This document shows, piece after piece, positions 8,869 to 17,604 of a DNA stretch of 64,000 nt (position 1 is the first letter of the stretch; every line of letters starts with the position of its first letter). A model generated the notes under the pieces. It ran no database searches, was not told the origin of the DNA, and worked only from the letters and a program-made list of their open reading frames with translations. Made by a program: the position numbers and the translations under genes. Source of the stretch: JABSSA01 sp039975755 (lineage in GTDB: Bacteria > Pseudomonadota > Alphaproteobacteria > Rhodobacterales > Rhodobacteraceae). The stretch lies in assembly GCA_039975755.1 (NCBI GenBank), contig JBDWGM010000062.1, forward strand, positions 62,001 to 126,000, in the 5' to 3' direction.

Positions 8869-9258
8869 TTAGCCGGTCTTTTGGGACAAACTTCCTTCGA
8901 TTTTGTCGCGCAATGACTTTAGTTCGTCGATTGCTTCGTCCATCTGTTTGCGCTGTTCGTCCAGTTCGCCCAGTTGTCGATCCGCAAGTTCAACCCAAGC
9001 TCTCATTTGCGCTTCGTTGCCTTGTTCTTCGTAAATTTGAAGCCATTGGCGAATTTCTTCCAGTTGAAAGCCAAATTTTCGGCCACGTAGGATCAACTTC
9101 ATTCGGGCGCATTCACGTGCACCATAAAAGCGTGACCGTCCTTCGCGGTCTGGCTGAAGAAGCTCTATGTACTCATAATATCGCAGTGTACGCGGCGTTA
9201 CATCAAACTCCGCACACATCTCTTTGAAACTCAAACGTGCATCGTCAGCCATAGCCAT
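8869..9258 (-). CDS. Second MerR-family transcriptional regulator
   Basis: A roughly 129-residue paralogue of the regulator at 8150-8551: the recognition segment FKEMCAEFDVTPRTLRYYEY is nearly the same and KLILRGRKFGFQLEEIRQWL follows, then a coiled coil. Like its neighbour it lacks the effector cysteines of metal sensors. The ATG at 9258 was chosen from GGAG eight bases upstream; ATG 9252 and GTG 9267 are alternatives. It is divergent from two thioesterase genes, about 100 bases away, which may be its targets. The near-identical recognition helix suggests that both regulators read related operators (inference). Confidence 0.88.
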   Translation of the reverse strand: MAMADDARLSFKEMCAEFDVTPRTLRYYEYIELLQPDREGRSRFYGARECARMKLILRGRKFGFQLEEIRQWLQIYEEQGNEAQMRAWVELADRQLGELDEQRKQMDEAIDELKSLRDKIEGSLSQKTG

Positions 9259-9359
9259 AAACCTCACTCCTTACACGCAAGCCTAATGACGCGTTTGCAT
9301 TCGTGCAACCGCTTGGGTTGCACTTCCTGCAGGGTACTGTTCATTTATACGCGAACAAG

Positions 9360-9800
9360 ATGACGGATTTCATGACTGACATAGCCAAACGCGCGCGCCA
9401 ATTCATTGAAGGTATCCCGCATTCGCGAGATCTGAAAATGGAACTTGTCACCATCGGCGATGGCGTCGCCACAATACGCATGCCCTATGATGATCGCCTT
9501 ATTGGAGATCCCGAAACACGTGTCATCGCCGGGGGGGCTGTGTCTGCTTTGATGGATACGTGCTGCGGTGCGGCGGTCATGAGCCACCCACAAAGCCCAG
9601 GCGTTACGGCCACGTTGGATTTGCGCATTGATTACATGCGTCCGGCTAAACCCGGCGACGCTATAACAACCCGCGCAGAATGTTACCAAATGACCCGATC
9701 AGTGGCGTTTGTGCGGGCCGAAGCATGGGACGCAGATGATCAAAACCCTGTTGCGATGGCCACTGCAGCCTTCACTGTTGAGCAGGTGAAAAGCAAATGA
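9360..9800 (+). CDS. PaaI-family hotdog thioesterase
   Basis: A roughly 146-residue single hotdog-domain protein that would hydrolyse an acyl- or aryl-CoA thioester. MPYDDRLIGDPETRVIAGGA on the first strands and helix, and ALMDTCCGAAVMSH with the catalytic acidic residue, match the PaaI/YbgC-like pattern. LRIDYMRPAKPGDAITTRAEC is the typical core strand pair. ATG 9360 is the likely start; an in-frame upstream start at 9303 would give an unusual N-terminus, and ATG 9372 is another option. It is overlapped by 4 bases by a second thioesterase gene and is divergent from a MerR regulator. Confidence 0.88.
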   Translation: MTDFMTDIAKRARQFIEGIPHSRDLKMELVTIGDGVATIRMPYDDRLIGDPETRVIAGGAVSALMDTCCGAAVMSHPQSPGVTATLDLRIDYMRPAKPGDAITTRAECYQMTRSVAFVRAEAWDADDQNPVAMATAAFTVEQVKSK

Positions 9801-10297
9801 AGCGTTCCCCTCCTGAACCTGTCCAGATTGTCAAAGAACGCAGAGACGCCGCGTTGCGTGATTTGATTGCCGGTGTTCCGTATATCCAATTTCTGGGTAT
9901 GCAATTCGATCGACGCGGGGATGAATTAACCGGTGTTTTACCCTTCAACGAAAAACTGATAGGGAACCCAATATTACCAGCAATTCATGGCGGCGTGACA
10001 GCCGCGTTTCTCGAGGTGACCGCAGTGGTGACTTTAAGCTGGGCCTATCTATGGGACGATATAGAAGGTGGCACATTGACGACCCATGATGCGTCTCAAC
10101 GTCGTTTGCCAAAAACCGTTGATTTCAGTACGGATTACTTGCGGTCGGGATTGCCAAGAGACGCTTACGCGCGCGCTCGGATCAATCGCAAAGGGCGTCG
10201 TTATGCCAGCGTCCATGTCGAGGCGTGGCAAGACAATCGCGCACGGCTCTTCGCGCAAGGCACTGGCCATTTCGTTATGCCGAAACGCCGTGACTGA
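9797..10297 (+). CDS. Second PaaI-family hotdog thioesterase
   Basis: A 166-residue hotdog protein starting within the stop of the first thioesterase (ATGA, 4-base overlap), so translationally coupled. LPFNEKLIGNPILPAIHGGV and AAFLEVTAVVTLSWAY match the PaaI-type pattern, and VDFSTDYLRSGLPRDAYARA is the core strand pair. The two differ enough in sequence that a hetero-oligomer is conceivable, since tandem hotdog genes sometimes form mixed complexes; this is inference. The next gene overlaps its end by 8 bases. Confidence 0.87.
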   Translation: MKRSPPEPVQIVKERRDAALRDLIAGVPYIQFLGMQFDRRGDELTGVLPFNEKLIGNPILPAIHGGVTAAFLEVTAVVTLSWAYLWDDIEGGTLTTHDASQRRLPKTVDFSTDYLRSGLPRDAYARARINRKGRRYASVHVEAWQDNRARLFAQGTGHFVMPKRRD

Positions 10298-11621
10298 CAC
10301 GAAACTGTCGCAGCAACCACAGCCGCTGACACATGGGCGCGTCCTTCGTATCGCCTTACCTATTGTATTGTCGAATGCCACGGTGCCGATTCTTGGCGCT
10401 GTTGACGTTGGGGTTGTCGGGCAAATGGGGCAGGCGGCCCCAATCGGGGCGGTCGCACTTGGCGCAATTATCTTGTCCACAGCGTTTTGGATTTTTGGTT
10501 TTCTACGCATGGGAACGGTCGGCTTGGTCGGACAAGCCGCCGGAGCGGGCGATGACGCCGAAGTTTCGGCCATCCTCACCCGTGCCTTGATTGTTGCATG
10601 GGTCGGCGGATTGCTCCTTATTGCCTGTTATCCTTTGATCATCTGGCTGTCCTTTTCTTGGGATCCAACAAGTCCAGAAGTTGAAAACCTCGCGCGCGAA
10701 TATCTATTCATCCGCATCTGGTCCGCCCCGCTGGCCATTACGATTTACGCCTGTACCGGCTGGCTGGTGGCCATGGAGCGAACGGGCGCTGTGTTCTGGG
10801 TTCAGTTGCTGATGAACGGTCTAAATGTCGCTTTAGATCTGTGGTTTGTGCTTGGGTTGGGCTGGGGCGTATCTGGTGTGGCGTTTGCAACGGTCATTGC
10901 GGAAATCTCTGGGGCAGGGATGGCGCTTTGGTTTTGCCGAGATGCGTTTAAACGGGGGTATTGGCGGGATTGGGCGCGCGTGCTGGACAAGGTGCGATTG
11001 GTGCGCATGGCGCTGTTGAACCGAGACATTCTTGTGCGGTCTCTGCTTTTGACCGGGATATTTACGTCCTTCACGTTTATGGGTGCGCGATTTGGCGATG
11101 TGACCTTGGCTGCAAACGAAGTGCTGCTGCAATTTCTGCACATAACTGCGTACGCTTTGGATGGCTTTGCCTTTACGGCTGAAACCCTTGTTGCCCGAGC
11201 TATCGGGCGGGGTGATCGTAGACGTCTGCGTCGCAGTGCAATGTTAACCGGGATGTGGGGATTTGGCACTTGCGTGCTTTTGGCAGTGGCCTTTGCACTG
11301 GCCGGCCCGTGGATCATAGATACGATGGCCAAGGATGGCGCGGTTCAATCGGCGGCGCGATCTTATTTGCCGTACATGGTATTCGCGCCACTGTTGGGAT
11401 GCGCTGCGTGGATGCTTGATGGTATTTTCATTGGCGCGGCACGGGGTGCGGATATGCGAAACATGATGATATTAAGTGCCGCAGCGTATGTGATCGCTGC
11501 CGCTGTGTTCATGCCGATTTGGGGCAATCACGGTTTGTGGATGGCTTTGCTTGTGTCGTTTGTTGCGCGCGGTGTAACTTTGGGGGCTCGATATCCGGCG
11601 CTTGAACGGCTCACTCAATAG
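10290..11621 (+). CDS. MATE-family efflux transporter
   Basis: A roughly 443-residue inner-membrane protein with about twelve hydrophobic segments, matching the MATE (MatE x2) family that exports cationic drugs or metabolites in exchange for Na+ or H+. The start region VLRIALPIVLSNATVPILGA followed by VDVGVVGQMGQAAPIGAVAL, and the middle VLDLWFVLG-type repeat, are typical of the DinF/NorM-like subgroup. GTG 10290 overlaps the end of the thioesterase gene and gives the normal family length; longer in-frame readings run back into that gene and are unlikely. It probably shares a transcript with the two thioesterases. Confidence 0.9.
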   Translation: MTDTKLSQQPQPLTHGRVLRIALPIVLSNATVPILGAVDVGVVGQMGQAAPIGAVALGAIILSTAFWIFGFLRMGTVGLVGQAAGAGDDAEVSAILTRALIVAWVGGLLLIACYPLIIWLSFSWDPTSPEVENLAREYLFIRIWSAPLAITIYACTGWLVAMERTGAVFWVQLLMNGLNVALDLWFVLGLGWGVSGVAFATVIAEISGAGMALWFCRDAFKRGYWRDWARVLDKVRLVRMALLNRDILVRSLLLTGIFTSFTFMGARFGDVTLAANEVLLQFLHITAYALDGFAFTAETLVARAIGRGDRRRLRRSAMLTGMWGFGTCVLLAVAFALAGPWIIDTMAKDGAVQSAARSYLPYMVFAPLLGCAAWMLDGIFIGAARGADMRNMMILSAAAYVIAAAVFMPIWGNHGLWMALLVSFVARGVTLGARYPALERLTQ

Positions 11622-11627
11622 ACGGGA

Positions 11628-12671
11628 TTACAGCCAAGTTTCGCGGGAATGTCCGACAGCCTGACTTACATTTTCAAACCCATCGCGTGCCAAGAACGTA
11701 TCAAGTTCATTTGCAATACGTGCGGCCAGGCTAAGCCCACCATAAACAAGACCAGTATATAGTTGCACCGCAGACGCTCCAGCTTTGATTTTTGCGTAAG
11801 CTTGTTCGCCACTGGCCACACCGCCAACGCCAATCAGTGGAATGTCGGTCAAAGTCGACAAGCGGGCCAATACTCGCGTCGAGGCCTCAAACAACGGTTG
11901 ACCAGACAACCCACCTTTTTCGGGCGCGTGCTGGCTTTTCAAGTTGTCGCGCGAAAGCGTGGTGTTCGTTGCGATGATCGCGTCGATACGGGCGTCCGTC
12001 GCCACCTTGGCAATGTCTGCGATGTCTTGATCAGAAAGGTCAGGGGCAATCTTAAGGAAGATCGGCGTTTTGCCCCGAATTTGGCAGACACCGTCTAACA
12101 ACGCCGCCAACGCCATTGGACCTTGTAGGTCGCGCAGTTTTTCCGTGTTCGGGCTGGATACATTGATCGTCGCAAAATCAACGTGAGGCTGGGCCAGTTC
12201 CAACACCTTGATGAAATCATCGGCCCGGTTTGGGCTGTCTTTGTTTGCGCCTAGGTTCAAGCCCACAGGCACGGCACTGCTGGGTTTTTGCGACAAGCGG
12301 TCCGCGATAACTTCGATGCCATCATTGTTAAACCCGAACCGGTTGATCGTTGCGTGATCTTCGGCCAATCGAAACAGACGTGGTTTGGGGTTTCCGGGTT
12401 GCGCCAAAGGCGTCGCGGCACCCACTTCGATGAACCCGAAACCGGATTTCATAAGCGGCGCGACAACTTCGGCGTTTTTATCAAATCCGGCGGCAAGCCC
12501 AATGGGATTCAGCAAATCAAGGCCTGCGACTTTGGTGCGCAATCGATCTGACGTGACAGGGCCCGGAGTGGGGGCAAAGGGCGTGTGCAACGCCCGCAAC
12601 GCCAATCCGTGTGCCAATTCCGGATCAATCCGAAGCAATGCGCCAAGGCCGAGCTTTTCAATAATGCTCAT
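11628..12671 (-). CDS. pyrD: Dihydroorotate dehydrogenase (quinone), class 2
   Basis: Oxidises dihydroorotate to orotate with ubiquinone, the fourth step of pyrimidine synthesis, at the inner membrane. The 347-residue protein has the class 2 N-terminal helical extension, the FMN-site motifs NPIGLAAGFDKNAE and FGFIEVGAATP, the catalytic-Ser segment TINVSSPNTEKLRDLQG, and IIATNTTLSR plus GVGGVASGEQAYAKIKAGAS for phosphate binding. ATG 12671 overlaps the stop of the upstream fusion gene as ATGA, so translation is coupled. It ends 6 bases from the convergent MATE gene. Confidence 0.96.
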   Translation of the reverse strand: MSIIEKLGLGALLRIDPELAHGLALRALHTPFAPTPGPVTSDRLRTKVAGLDLLNPIGLAAGFDKNAEVVAPLMKSGFGFIEVGAATPLAQPGNPKPRLFRLAEDHATINRFGFNNDGIEVIADRLSQKPSSAVPVGLNLGANKDSPNRADDFIKVLELAQPHVDFATINVSSPNTEKLRDLQGPMALAALLDGVCQIRGKTPIFLKIAPDLSDQDIADIAKVATDARIDAIIATNTTLSRDNLKSQHAPEKGGLSGQPLFEASTRVLARLSTLTDIPLIGVGGVASGEQAYAKIKAGASAVQLYTGLVYGGLSLAARIANELDTFLARDGFENVSQAVGHSRETWL

Positions 12672-13429
12672 CCGAAGGCCTTGCCATTGGTGGACGGTGC
12701 ACAACGTAACAATCGGGATGTTTCGACAGCAGCTTGGCGATGAACAACGGCGCGTTGGTAAACCGCGTCTGTCACCATTTCAAGGAAGGCATTTGCAGAA
12801 GGATAGCGCGCAATAAACACTGCATCCCAAACTTCGGTTGCGGGCCCGATGAGAGCCGTTTCAAAGCCGCCGCGCCAAAGGATGTCACCACCAACACGTG
12901 CCAGAATTGGCGCTGTTTCGCGCCCGTAATTAGCATATGCTTCAGCGCCTGACAGACCAGCAGACGCATGCCCGTCGGGATATTGAGCAACTGCACGCAA
13001 GCGCACCAGATTGAGCATATTTATTTCCGTATCGCGTGGCAGCGCTTTGAATGTTTCAAATTGCATGCGGTCTGGATCAACAAACGTATCTGTCCAATTG
13101 ATTTCTGGTGGAAATCGATGTGCGCCGTCAACAAAAGGAAGACCCGTATGCCAACGCATTTGGTCCAGCCGCAATGGTGCGTAAAGATGCGGGAACAATG
13201 CGTCGCCTCGTGACGGCTCCCAAACAAGTTTGTCCAATCCATCCGCTTCATATGCGGCAAGGACCAACCCTTCGATATTCGCGAAATGCTTGGCCGCTGT
13301 TTCCACCGCCTGTTCAGCAGTAGAAAAATGCACATAGCCGTCAGCGATATCGATTGGTGCGCCTTGGGTTTCCCCCTTTTGGCGCAGGTCGGCCCATTCT
13401 TCGGCCCGCAGGATCTTGTAAATAAGCAT
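12668..13429 (-). CDS. DUF952-DUF1330 fusion protein
   Basis: A roughly 253-residue protein of two parts. Residues 1-110 (MLIYKILRAEEWADLRQKGE, then GYVHFSTAEQAVETAAKHF and WEPSRGDALFPHLYAPLRL) match DUF952. Residues about 130-245 (INMLNLVRLRAVAQY, GAEAYANYGRETAPILARVG, VWDAVFIARYPSANAFLEMV) match the DUF1330 alpha-beta-barrel family. DUF952 genes often precede pyrD in alphaproteobacteria; a fused DUF1330 half is unusual as far as I know. The start was set at the MLIYK methionine typical of DUF952; an upstream in-frame start at 13489 is less likely. It is translationally coupled to pyrD by ATGA. Neither domain has a firm biochemical role. Confidence 0.85.
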   Translation of the reverse strand: MLIYKILRAEEWADLRQKGETQGAPIDIADGYVHFSTAEQAVETAAKHFANIEGLVLAAYEADGLDKLVWEPSRGDALFPHLYAPLRLDQMRWHTGLPFVDGAHRFPPEINWTDTFVDPDRMQFETFKALPRDTEINMLNLVRLRAVAQYPDGHASAGLSGAEAYANYGRETAPILARVGGDILWRGGFETALIGPATEVWDAVFIARYPSANAFLEMVTDAVYQRAVVHRQAAVETSRLLRCAPSTNGKAFG

Positions 13430-13598
13430 GGAACGGTCTTGGCCTGCGATTACCATGGCGTCAAGCGATCTGGTGCATTGTTTGGGCACTTTTCATGCGC
13501 CACACATGCCATTACGCAAAGGAACCACAAGGCTGTTTGACTCCTGTCACCAGTCCACGCCAAAGTAGTATGACAAAAAACCACAGGGGGCATTTCAA

Positions 13599-15158
13599 AT
13601 GCATCGATTCCTTACAGCCACTGCTGCTCTCGCGCTTAGCGCTGGCACTAGCTTTGCGGATTACACGCTGACCATTCTACACACCAATGATTTTCACGCG
13701 CGCTTTGAGCCGATCAGCAAATACGATTCTGGATGTAGCGCTGAGGATAACGACGCAGGAGAATGTTTTGGCGGATCAGCGCGTCTGATGACCGCAATCA
13801 GCGAAGCTAAGGCAAGATCAAACAACTGGATGCTTTTGGACGGGGGTGATCAGTTTCAAGGCACCCTGTTTTACACTTACTACAAAGGTAAGTTGGCAGC
13901 CGAGATGATGAACCAAATGGGTTACACGGCGATGACCGTCGGCAACCACGAGTTCAATCATGGCCCCGAAGTTTTACGCGGATTTATCGACGCAGTTGAA
14001 TTCCCGGTTCTGATGTCTAATGCAGATTTCACCGGCGAACCTTTACTGGCGGATGTATTGCTGAAATCGACAGTGATCGAGCAAGGTGGCGAAAAGATTG
14101 GCCTGATCGGCTTGACGCCGCAAAGCACGGGCGAATTGTCTTCACCAGGTCCAAATGTGACGTTTGGTGATCCCGCACCTGCAGCCCAAGCAGAAGTCGA
14201 CCGGCTGACCGCAGAGGGCGTCAATAAGATCGTGCTTTTGTCGCACTCTGGTTATCAAACTGACCTGTACATCGCGGATGCAACGACGGGCATCGATGTG
14301 ATCGTTGGTGGGCACACGAATACATATCTCAACAGTGACGACGACAGTGCCGACGGACCCTATCCAACCGTTCAAAACGGCGTGTCGATTGTTCAGGCTT
14401 ATGCGTACGGCAAATACCTGGGCGAACTGAACGTAACGTTTGATGATGACGGCAATGTTCTTTCTGCAAAAGGCGGCCCGATCCTTATGGATGCGAGCGT
14501 GTCCGAGGACGAAGCTGTAAAATCGCGTATCGCAGAAGCGGCGGCACCATTGGATGAAATCCGCAACAAAGTTGTGGCTGAAGCAGCAGAATCCATCGAA
14601 GGCGATCGCAAATTCTGTCGTGCCGAAGAATGCCAAATGGGGTCTTTGATCGCTGATGCGATGCTGGATCGGGTTAAGGATCAGGGTATCGAAGTGGCGA
14701 TCCAGAATGGTGGTGGTATCCGTGCGTCAATCGATGCAGGTCCGGTCACAATGGGCGAAGTGCTCACAGTGCTTCCATTCCAAAACACGCTTTCGACTTT
14801 CAAAGTGTCAGGCGCCGTGCTGAAGGATGCGTTGGAAAACGGTGTAAGCCAAATTGAAGAGGGCGCAGGCCGCTTCCCGCAAGTGGCGGGCATGACCTTT
14901 GGCTTTGATGCAACCAAACCAGCAGGTGAACGTATTACCGAAGTCTTGGTGAACGGCGCACCTTTGGACATGGAGAAGGTCTATGGCGTCGTTTCGAACA
15001 ATTATGTTCGGAATGGTGGCGATGGTTATGACATGTTCAAAACTGCTGACGATGCATATGATTACGGTCCAGATTTGGCCGATGTCACTGCAGAATTCCT
15101 TGCCGCAAAGGGACCATTCTCTCCGTACACGGATGGACGTATCTCGGCTGCTGAATAA
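13599..15158 (+). CDS. Secreted 5'-nucleotidase / metallophosphatase
   Basis: A 519-residue periplasmic protein with a signal peptide (MHRFLTATAALALSAGTSFA). The N-terminal calcineurin-like domain has ILHTNDFHARF, DGGDQFQGT, GNHEFNHG and VGGHTNTYL as dinuclear-metal motifs. The C-terminal 5'-nucleotidase domain has NGGGIRASIDAGPVTMGE and SNNYVRNGGDGYDMF. It would release phosphate and nucleosides from extracellular nucleotides or UDP-sugars. It stands alone, with a strong terminator 10 bases downstream. Confidence 0.94.
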   Translation: MHRFLTATAALALSAGTSFADYTLTILHTNDFHARFEPISKYDSGCSAEDNDAGECFGGSARLMTAISEAKARSNNWMLLDGGDQFQGTLFYTYYKGKLAAEMMNQMGYTAMTVGNHEFNHGPEVLRGFIDAVEFPVLMSNADFTGEPLLADVLLKSTVIEQGGEKIGLIGLTPQSTGELSSPGPNVTFGDPAPAAQAEVDRLTAEGVNKIVLLSHSGYQTDLYIADATTGIDVIVGGHTNTYLNSDDDSADGPYPTVQNGVSIVQAYAYGKYLGELNVTFDDDGNVLSAKGGPILMDASVSEDEAVKSRIAEAAAPLDEIRNKVVAEAAESIEGDRKFCRAEECQMGSLIADAMLDRVKDQGIEVAIQNGGGIRASIDAGPVTMGEVLTVLPFQNTLSTFKVSGAVLKDALENGVSQIEEGAGRFPQVAGMTFGFDATKPAGERITEVLVNGAPLDMEKVYGVVSNNYVRNGGDGYDMFKTADDAYDYGPDLADVTAEFLAAKGPFSPYTDGRISAAE

Positions 15159-15168
15159 CAAACCTATA

Positions 15169-15203
15169 ACATTGGCGCGTGTTTTGTACGCGCCAATGTT
15201 TTA
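15169..15203. terminator. Bidirectional terminator between nucleotidase and IMPACT-family gene
   Basis: A perfect 12-bp stem (ACATTGGCGCGT at 15169-15180 with its complement at 15188-15199), a 7-base loop and a T run on the plus strand. It lies between two convergent genes. Confidence 0.85.
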
Positions 15204-15227
15204 CAGATCTGAAGCTGTGGGATTATT

Positions 15228-15593
15228 TTATAGTGCGCGTTCGTCTGATGACGCGTTCAAGTAATACCGCACGGCATCTTGGACATGTCGAAACCGATCT
15301 CCACCCAAATGTTTGCCACCATACCAGCGCGTTACGACGATTATCTCATCACAGATTTCATCACGTTCCAACATTGCGAGAATAATGTTGCCCGCGCCAC
15401 TTTCTCCGTCGTCGCCTTTAAGCGCACCGTTTGCTGTGACCACAGCCCAGGAATGATGGGTCGCTTTTGCGAACTTCTTTTTGCGTTTGAGCATTTTGAT
15501 GAACGTTTTTGCGTCCTGAGCCGATGTGCAATGCCCACCAGAAACGGCATATTTTGAACCGCGATCCGTAATGATGTTTTCAAAAACCTGCAT
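15228..15593 (-). CDS. IMPACT/YigZ family protein (UPF0029)
   Basis: A roughly 121-residue protein with the IMPACT N-terminal domain: ITDRGSKYAVSGG, KKFAKATHHSWAVV, DDGESGAGNIILAMLERD and VVTRWYGGKHLGGDRFRHV. It lacks the C-terminal DUF1949 domain of YigZ, as is common in Rhodobacterales. Family members are linked to translation or nucleic-acid regulation, but the biochemical role is unproven. ATG 15593 was preferred because typical members begin shortly before the ITDRGSKYAV segment. It starts 8 bases after the stop of the flavodoxin-like gene and is probably cotranscribed with it. Confidence 0.9.
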   Translation of the reverse strand: MQVFENIITDRGSKYAVSGGHCTSAQDAKTFIKMLKRKKKFAKATHHSWAVVTANGALKGDDGESGAGNIILAMLERDEICDEIIVVTRWYGGKHLGGDRFRHVQDAVRYYLNASSDERAL

Positions 15594-15600
15594 GATTGGA

Positions 15601-16167
15601 TCAGTCAGCGGAGAGATTGTTCCAACGGCGCGCTGCATTGGCAATACGAAATCCGAAGTCGTTGGCCGTTTGGCGATCCTCTGGGCGTAGCATTTCCGTT
15701 TTATTCCGCGAAGATGTGGCCATAAGCCCTATCCAGGAACCATCCCAATTGAGCCCCTCATGGTCTGGAAGAACAGGGGCACCAACACTGGTTTGCCCCA
15801 CCCAGATCATTCCCATCTGTGCCGCGTAAGTTTGCATGCGCTGCAGGGCAACCAGTTTGTCACCGGATGGATGACTGGCCACAGTAAAGCCCGCAGCAAT
15901 CTTATCCGTCCAACCGGGACTGGGCCACCGATCCGCGGCGGCATCTTCCAAGAATGAGTCAAAGCTGGCAGCCGTAGATCCCATGTATGTCGGTGATCCA
16001 AAGACAATGGCATGACAGGCGTCTAACGCGTGCCAATCGTCGTTTTGGATGCGCGTCACATCGATAAGACGCGCGCAATCTTGTCCACAACCTTTGGCAA
16101 TCTCTTGTGCCAATTGTACGGTGTGCCCGGCACCGGAAAAGTAAGGAATGCAGATTGATAGGCTCAT
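15601..16167 (-). CDS. Flavodoxin-like NAD(P)H/FMN family protein
   Basis: A 188-residue protein with a flavodoxin fold: IPYFSGAGHTVQLAQEIA is the phosphate loop for FMN, and VFGSPTYMGSTAASFDSFLE and AAGFTVASHPSGDKLVALQ are the isoalloxazine-binding loops, as in WrbA-like proteins. It probably transfers electrons to quinones or other acceptors. The partner is unknown; it precedes the IMPACT-family gene. Confidence 0.88.
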   Translation of the reverse strand: MSLSICIPYFSGAGHTVQLAQEIAKGCGQDCARLIDVTRIQNDDWHALDACHAIVFGSPTYMGSTAASFDSFLEDAAADRWPSPGWTDKIAAGFTVASHPSGDKLVALQRMQTYAAQMGMIWVGQTSVGAPVLPDHEGLNWDGSWIGLMATSSRNKTEMLRPEDRQTANDFGFRIANAARRWNNLSAD

Positions 16168-16330
16168 TGGGGTCCTTCACAGCGCGTTTTGCATCTTGGT
16201 CGACGATACTGGATTGCAGCATTGCTGTAGTGGTGTCGAGTCCACAGCGTAAGGTTGCGATCATGTCAATCCGCGGTGTTAAATGCAGACCTAATCAACT
16301 GATGTCTATATCTCTCAAGCGAGCTTTAAA

Positions 16331-16990
16331 GTGTGTGGACGATTTGCAGTAACCCTACCAACCGATGCAATGGTACAGCTCTTTGAAGCGTCACCGGCAA
16401 ATGACCTGCCTGACGTGCCGAATTACAATGTGTGTCCAACAACATCCGTGCATTCTGTTATTCAGGCGGATGGGCGCAAGTTGGTTTCCATGCGGTGGGG
16501 ATTCCTTCCACATTGGTACAAATCGCACAATGATGGGCCTCTCTTGATCAATGCAAGATCAGAAACGATTGCGCAAAAACCAGCATTTCGCGCGGCCTGT
16601 CGGGAACGGCGATGCTTGTTGGTCGCGACTGGGTTTTACGAATGGACAAGAGACGGAGACACGCGCTTGCCTTGGTACATCACCCGAAGCGACGGTGATC
16701 CAGTTATTTTTGCCGGAGTTTGGCAAGAGTGGACCAATGGCAAAGACCACCTAAGGACTTGCGCTATAGTTACGACGGCTGCAAACGCCCCAATGTCGAC
16801 GATCCATCACCGGATGCCTGTGATTTTGACCAAAGAGTCCGTCGGATTTTGGTTGGGCGAAGAAGGTAAAGGCGCTGCGCGATTGATGAGGGCCGCACCT
16901 GATGATGCCTTAATTTGGCATCGAGTGGACAAGAAGGTGAATTCCAATAAAGCAAAGGGCCCGACCCTGATCGATAAGATCGAGGGATGA
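16331..16990 (+). CDS. SOS response-associated peptidase (SRAP/YedK family)
   Basis: A 219-residue protein beginning MCGRFAVTLPT, whose Cys2 is the family nucleophile. NARSETIAQKPAF (conserved Asn), GFYEWTRDG (catalytic Glu) and TIHHRMPVIL (catalytic His) complete the HMCES/YedK site, which forms a thiazolidine crosslink with abasic sites in single-stranded DNA. The length is standard. I saw no alphaproteobacterial LexA box (GAAC-N7-GAAC type) upstream. It stands alone and convergent with the cupredoxin-like gene. Confidence 0.94.
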   Translation: MCGRFAVTLPTDAMVQLFEASPANDLPDVPNYNVCPTTSVHSVIQADGRKLVSMRWGFLPHWYKSHNDGPLLINARSETIAQKPAFRAACRERRCLLVATGFYEWTRDGDTRLPWYITRSDGDPVIFAGVWQEWTNGKDHLRTCAIVTTAANAPMSTIHHRMPVILTKESVGFWLGEEGKGAARLMRAAPDDALIWHRVDKKVNSNKAKGPTLIDKIEG

Positions 16991-17019
16991 GCCCTGATAA
17001 CTTCCAACGAAGTTAAGGA

Positions 17020-17040
17020 TCAGGGGCTAGGTGCCCCTGA
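17020..17040. terminator. Hairpin between convergent genes
   Basis: TCAGGGGC and GCCCCTGA form an 8-bp stem with a 5-base loop 30 bases after the SRAP stop. There is no T run, so it is a weak terminator or mRNA-end hairpin. Confidence 0.5.
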
Positions 17041-17049
17041 ACGACTAGA

Positions 17050-17400
17050 TTAGTTGTTGGGGGGCGGATCGAAGCTAATCGCACCTTTCACCGAAAGATC
17101 GCTGCCTTCTTCTTGAGAACTCGCAGCATAGAAAACGGTTTCCATACCTCCAGCAACAGTAAGAACATTCTCGCCATCGGAGCCTAATGGTCCAACTTCC
17201 CATTCTTCGTTTTTGGAGACAATGTTTGACGCTCCGCTTTGCTCATCCACAAAACGAATTCGGTCACCTGCTTTAACATAGGTCAATTCTGGGAAAAACG
17301 CATCTGGCAAAACCAGAATAGTGTGTTCTTCGCTTGCTGAGGCGACAGACGCCCAGCTCATCACGGCTGCAGCAGCAATGATCTTTGTTGTGCGCAACAT
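17050..17400 (-). CDS. Small secreted cupredoxin-like protein without obvious copper ligands
   Basis: A 116-residue protein with a signal peptide ending near ASVASA. The mature part (HTILVLPDAFFPELTYVKAG, DRIRFVDEQSG, GMETVFYAASS) looks like the beta strands of a cupredoxin fold. It has no Cys and only one His near the mature N-terminus, so a type 1 copper site is absent. It is monocistronic. The family call rests on pattern only. Confidence 0.7.
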   Translation of the reverse strand: MLRTTKIIAAAAVMSWASVASASEEHTILVLPDAFFPELTYVKAGDRIRFVDEQSGASNIVSKNEEWEVGPLGSDGENVLTVAGGMETVFYAASSQEEGSDLSVKGAISFDPPPNN

Positions 17401-17604
17401 GGCAACAATCCTTCCAATACCGGCCCCACCCGTAACTTTGGATAAGCCGTCTTAACGCCACATTGTGGCCTAATTGTGGCAGGTGGATGGCTCTTGGGCG
17501 ACGTTTCTGCCACCTTAAAGTAGAAATGATACCGAATTCATGGGTTAGTACCTTTTGATGTTCTCTGCGATACTATGAGCGACTCGGTTTGGAAAGGGAA
17601 CGTT

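Noticed and set aside
17461..17500. Direct repeat ATTGTGGC in the gap left of gcdH
   Set aside because: The repeat is only 8 bases, occurs twice and has no known regulator pattern.
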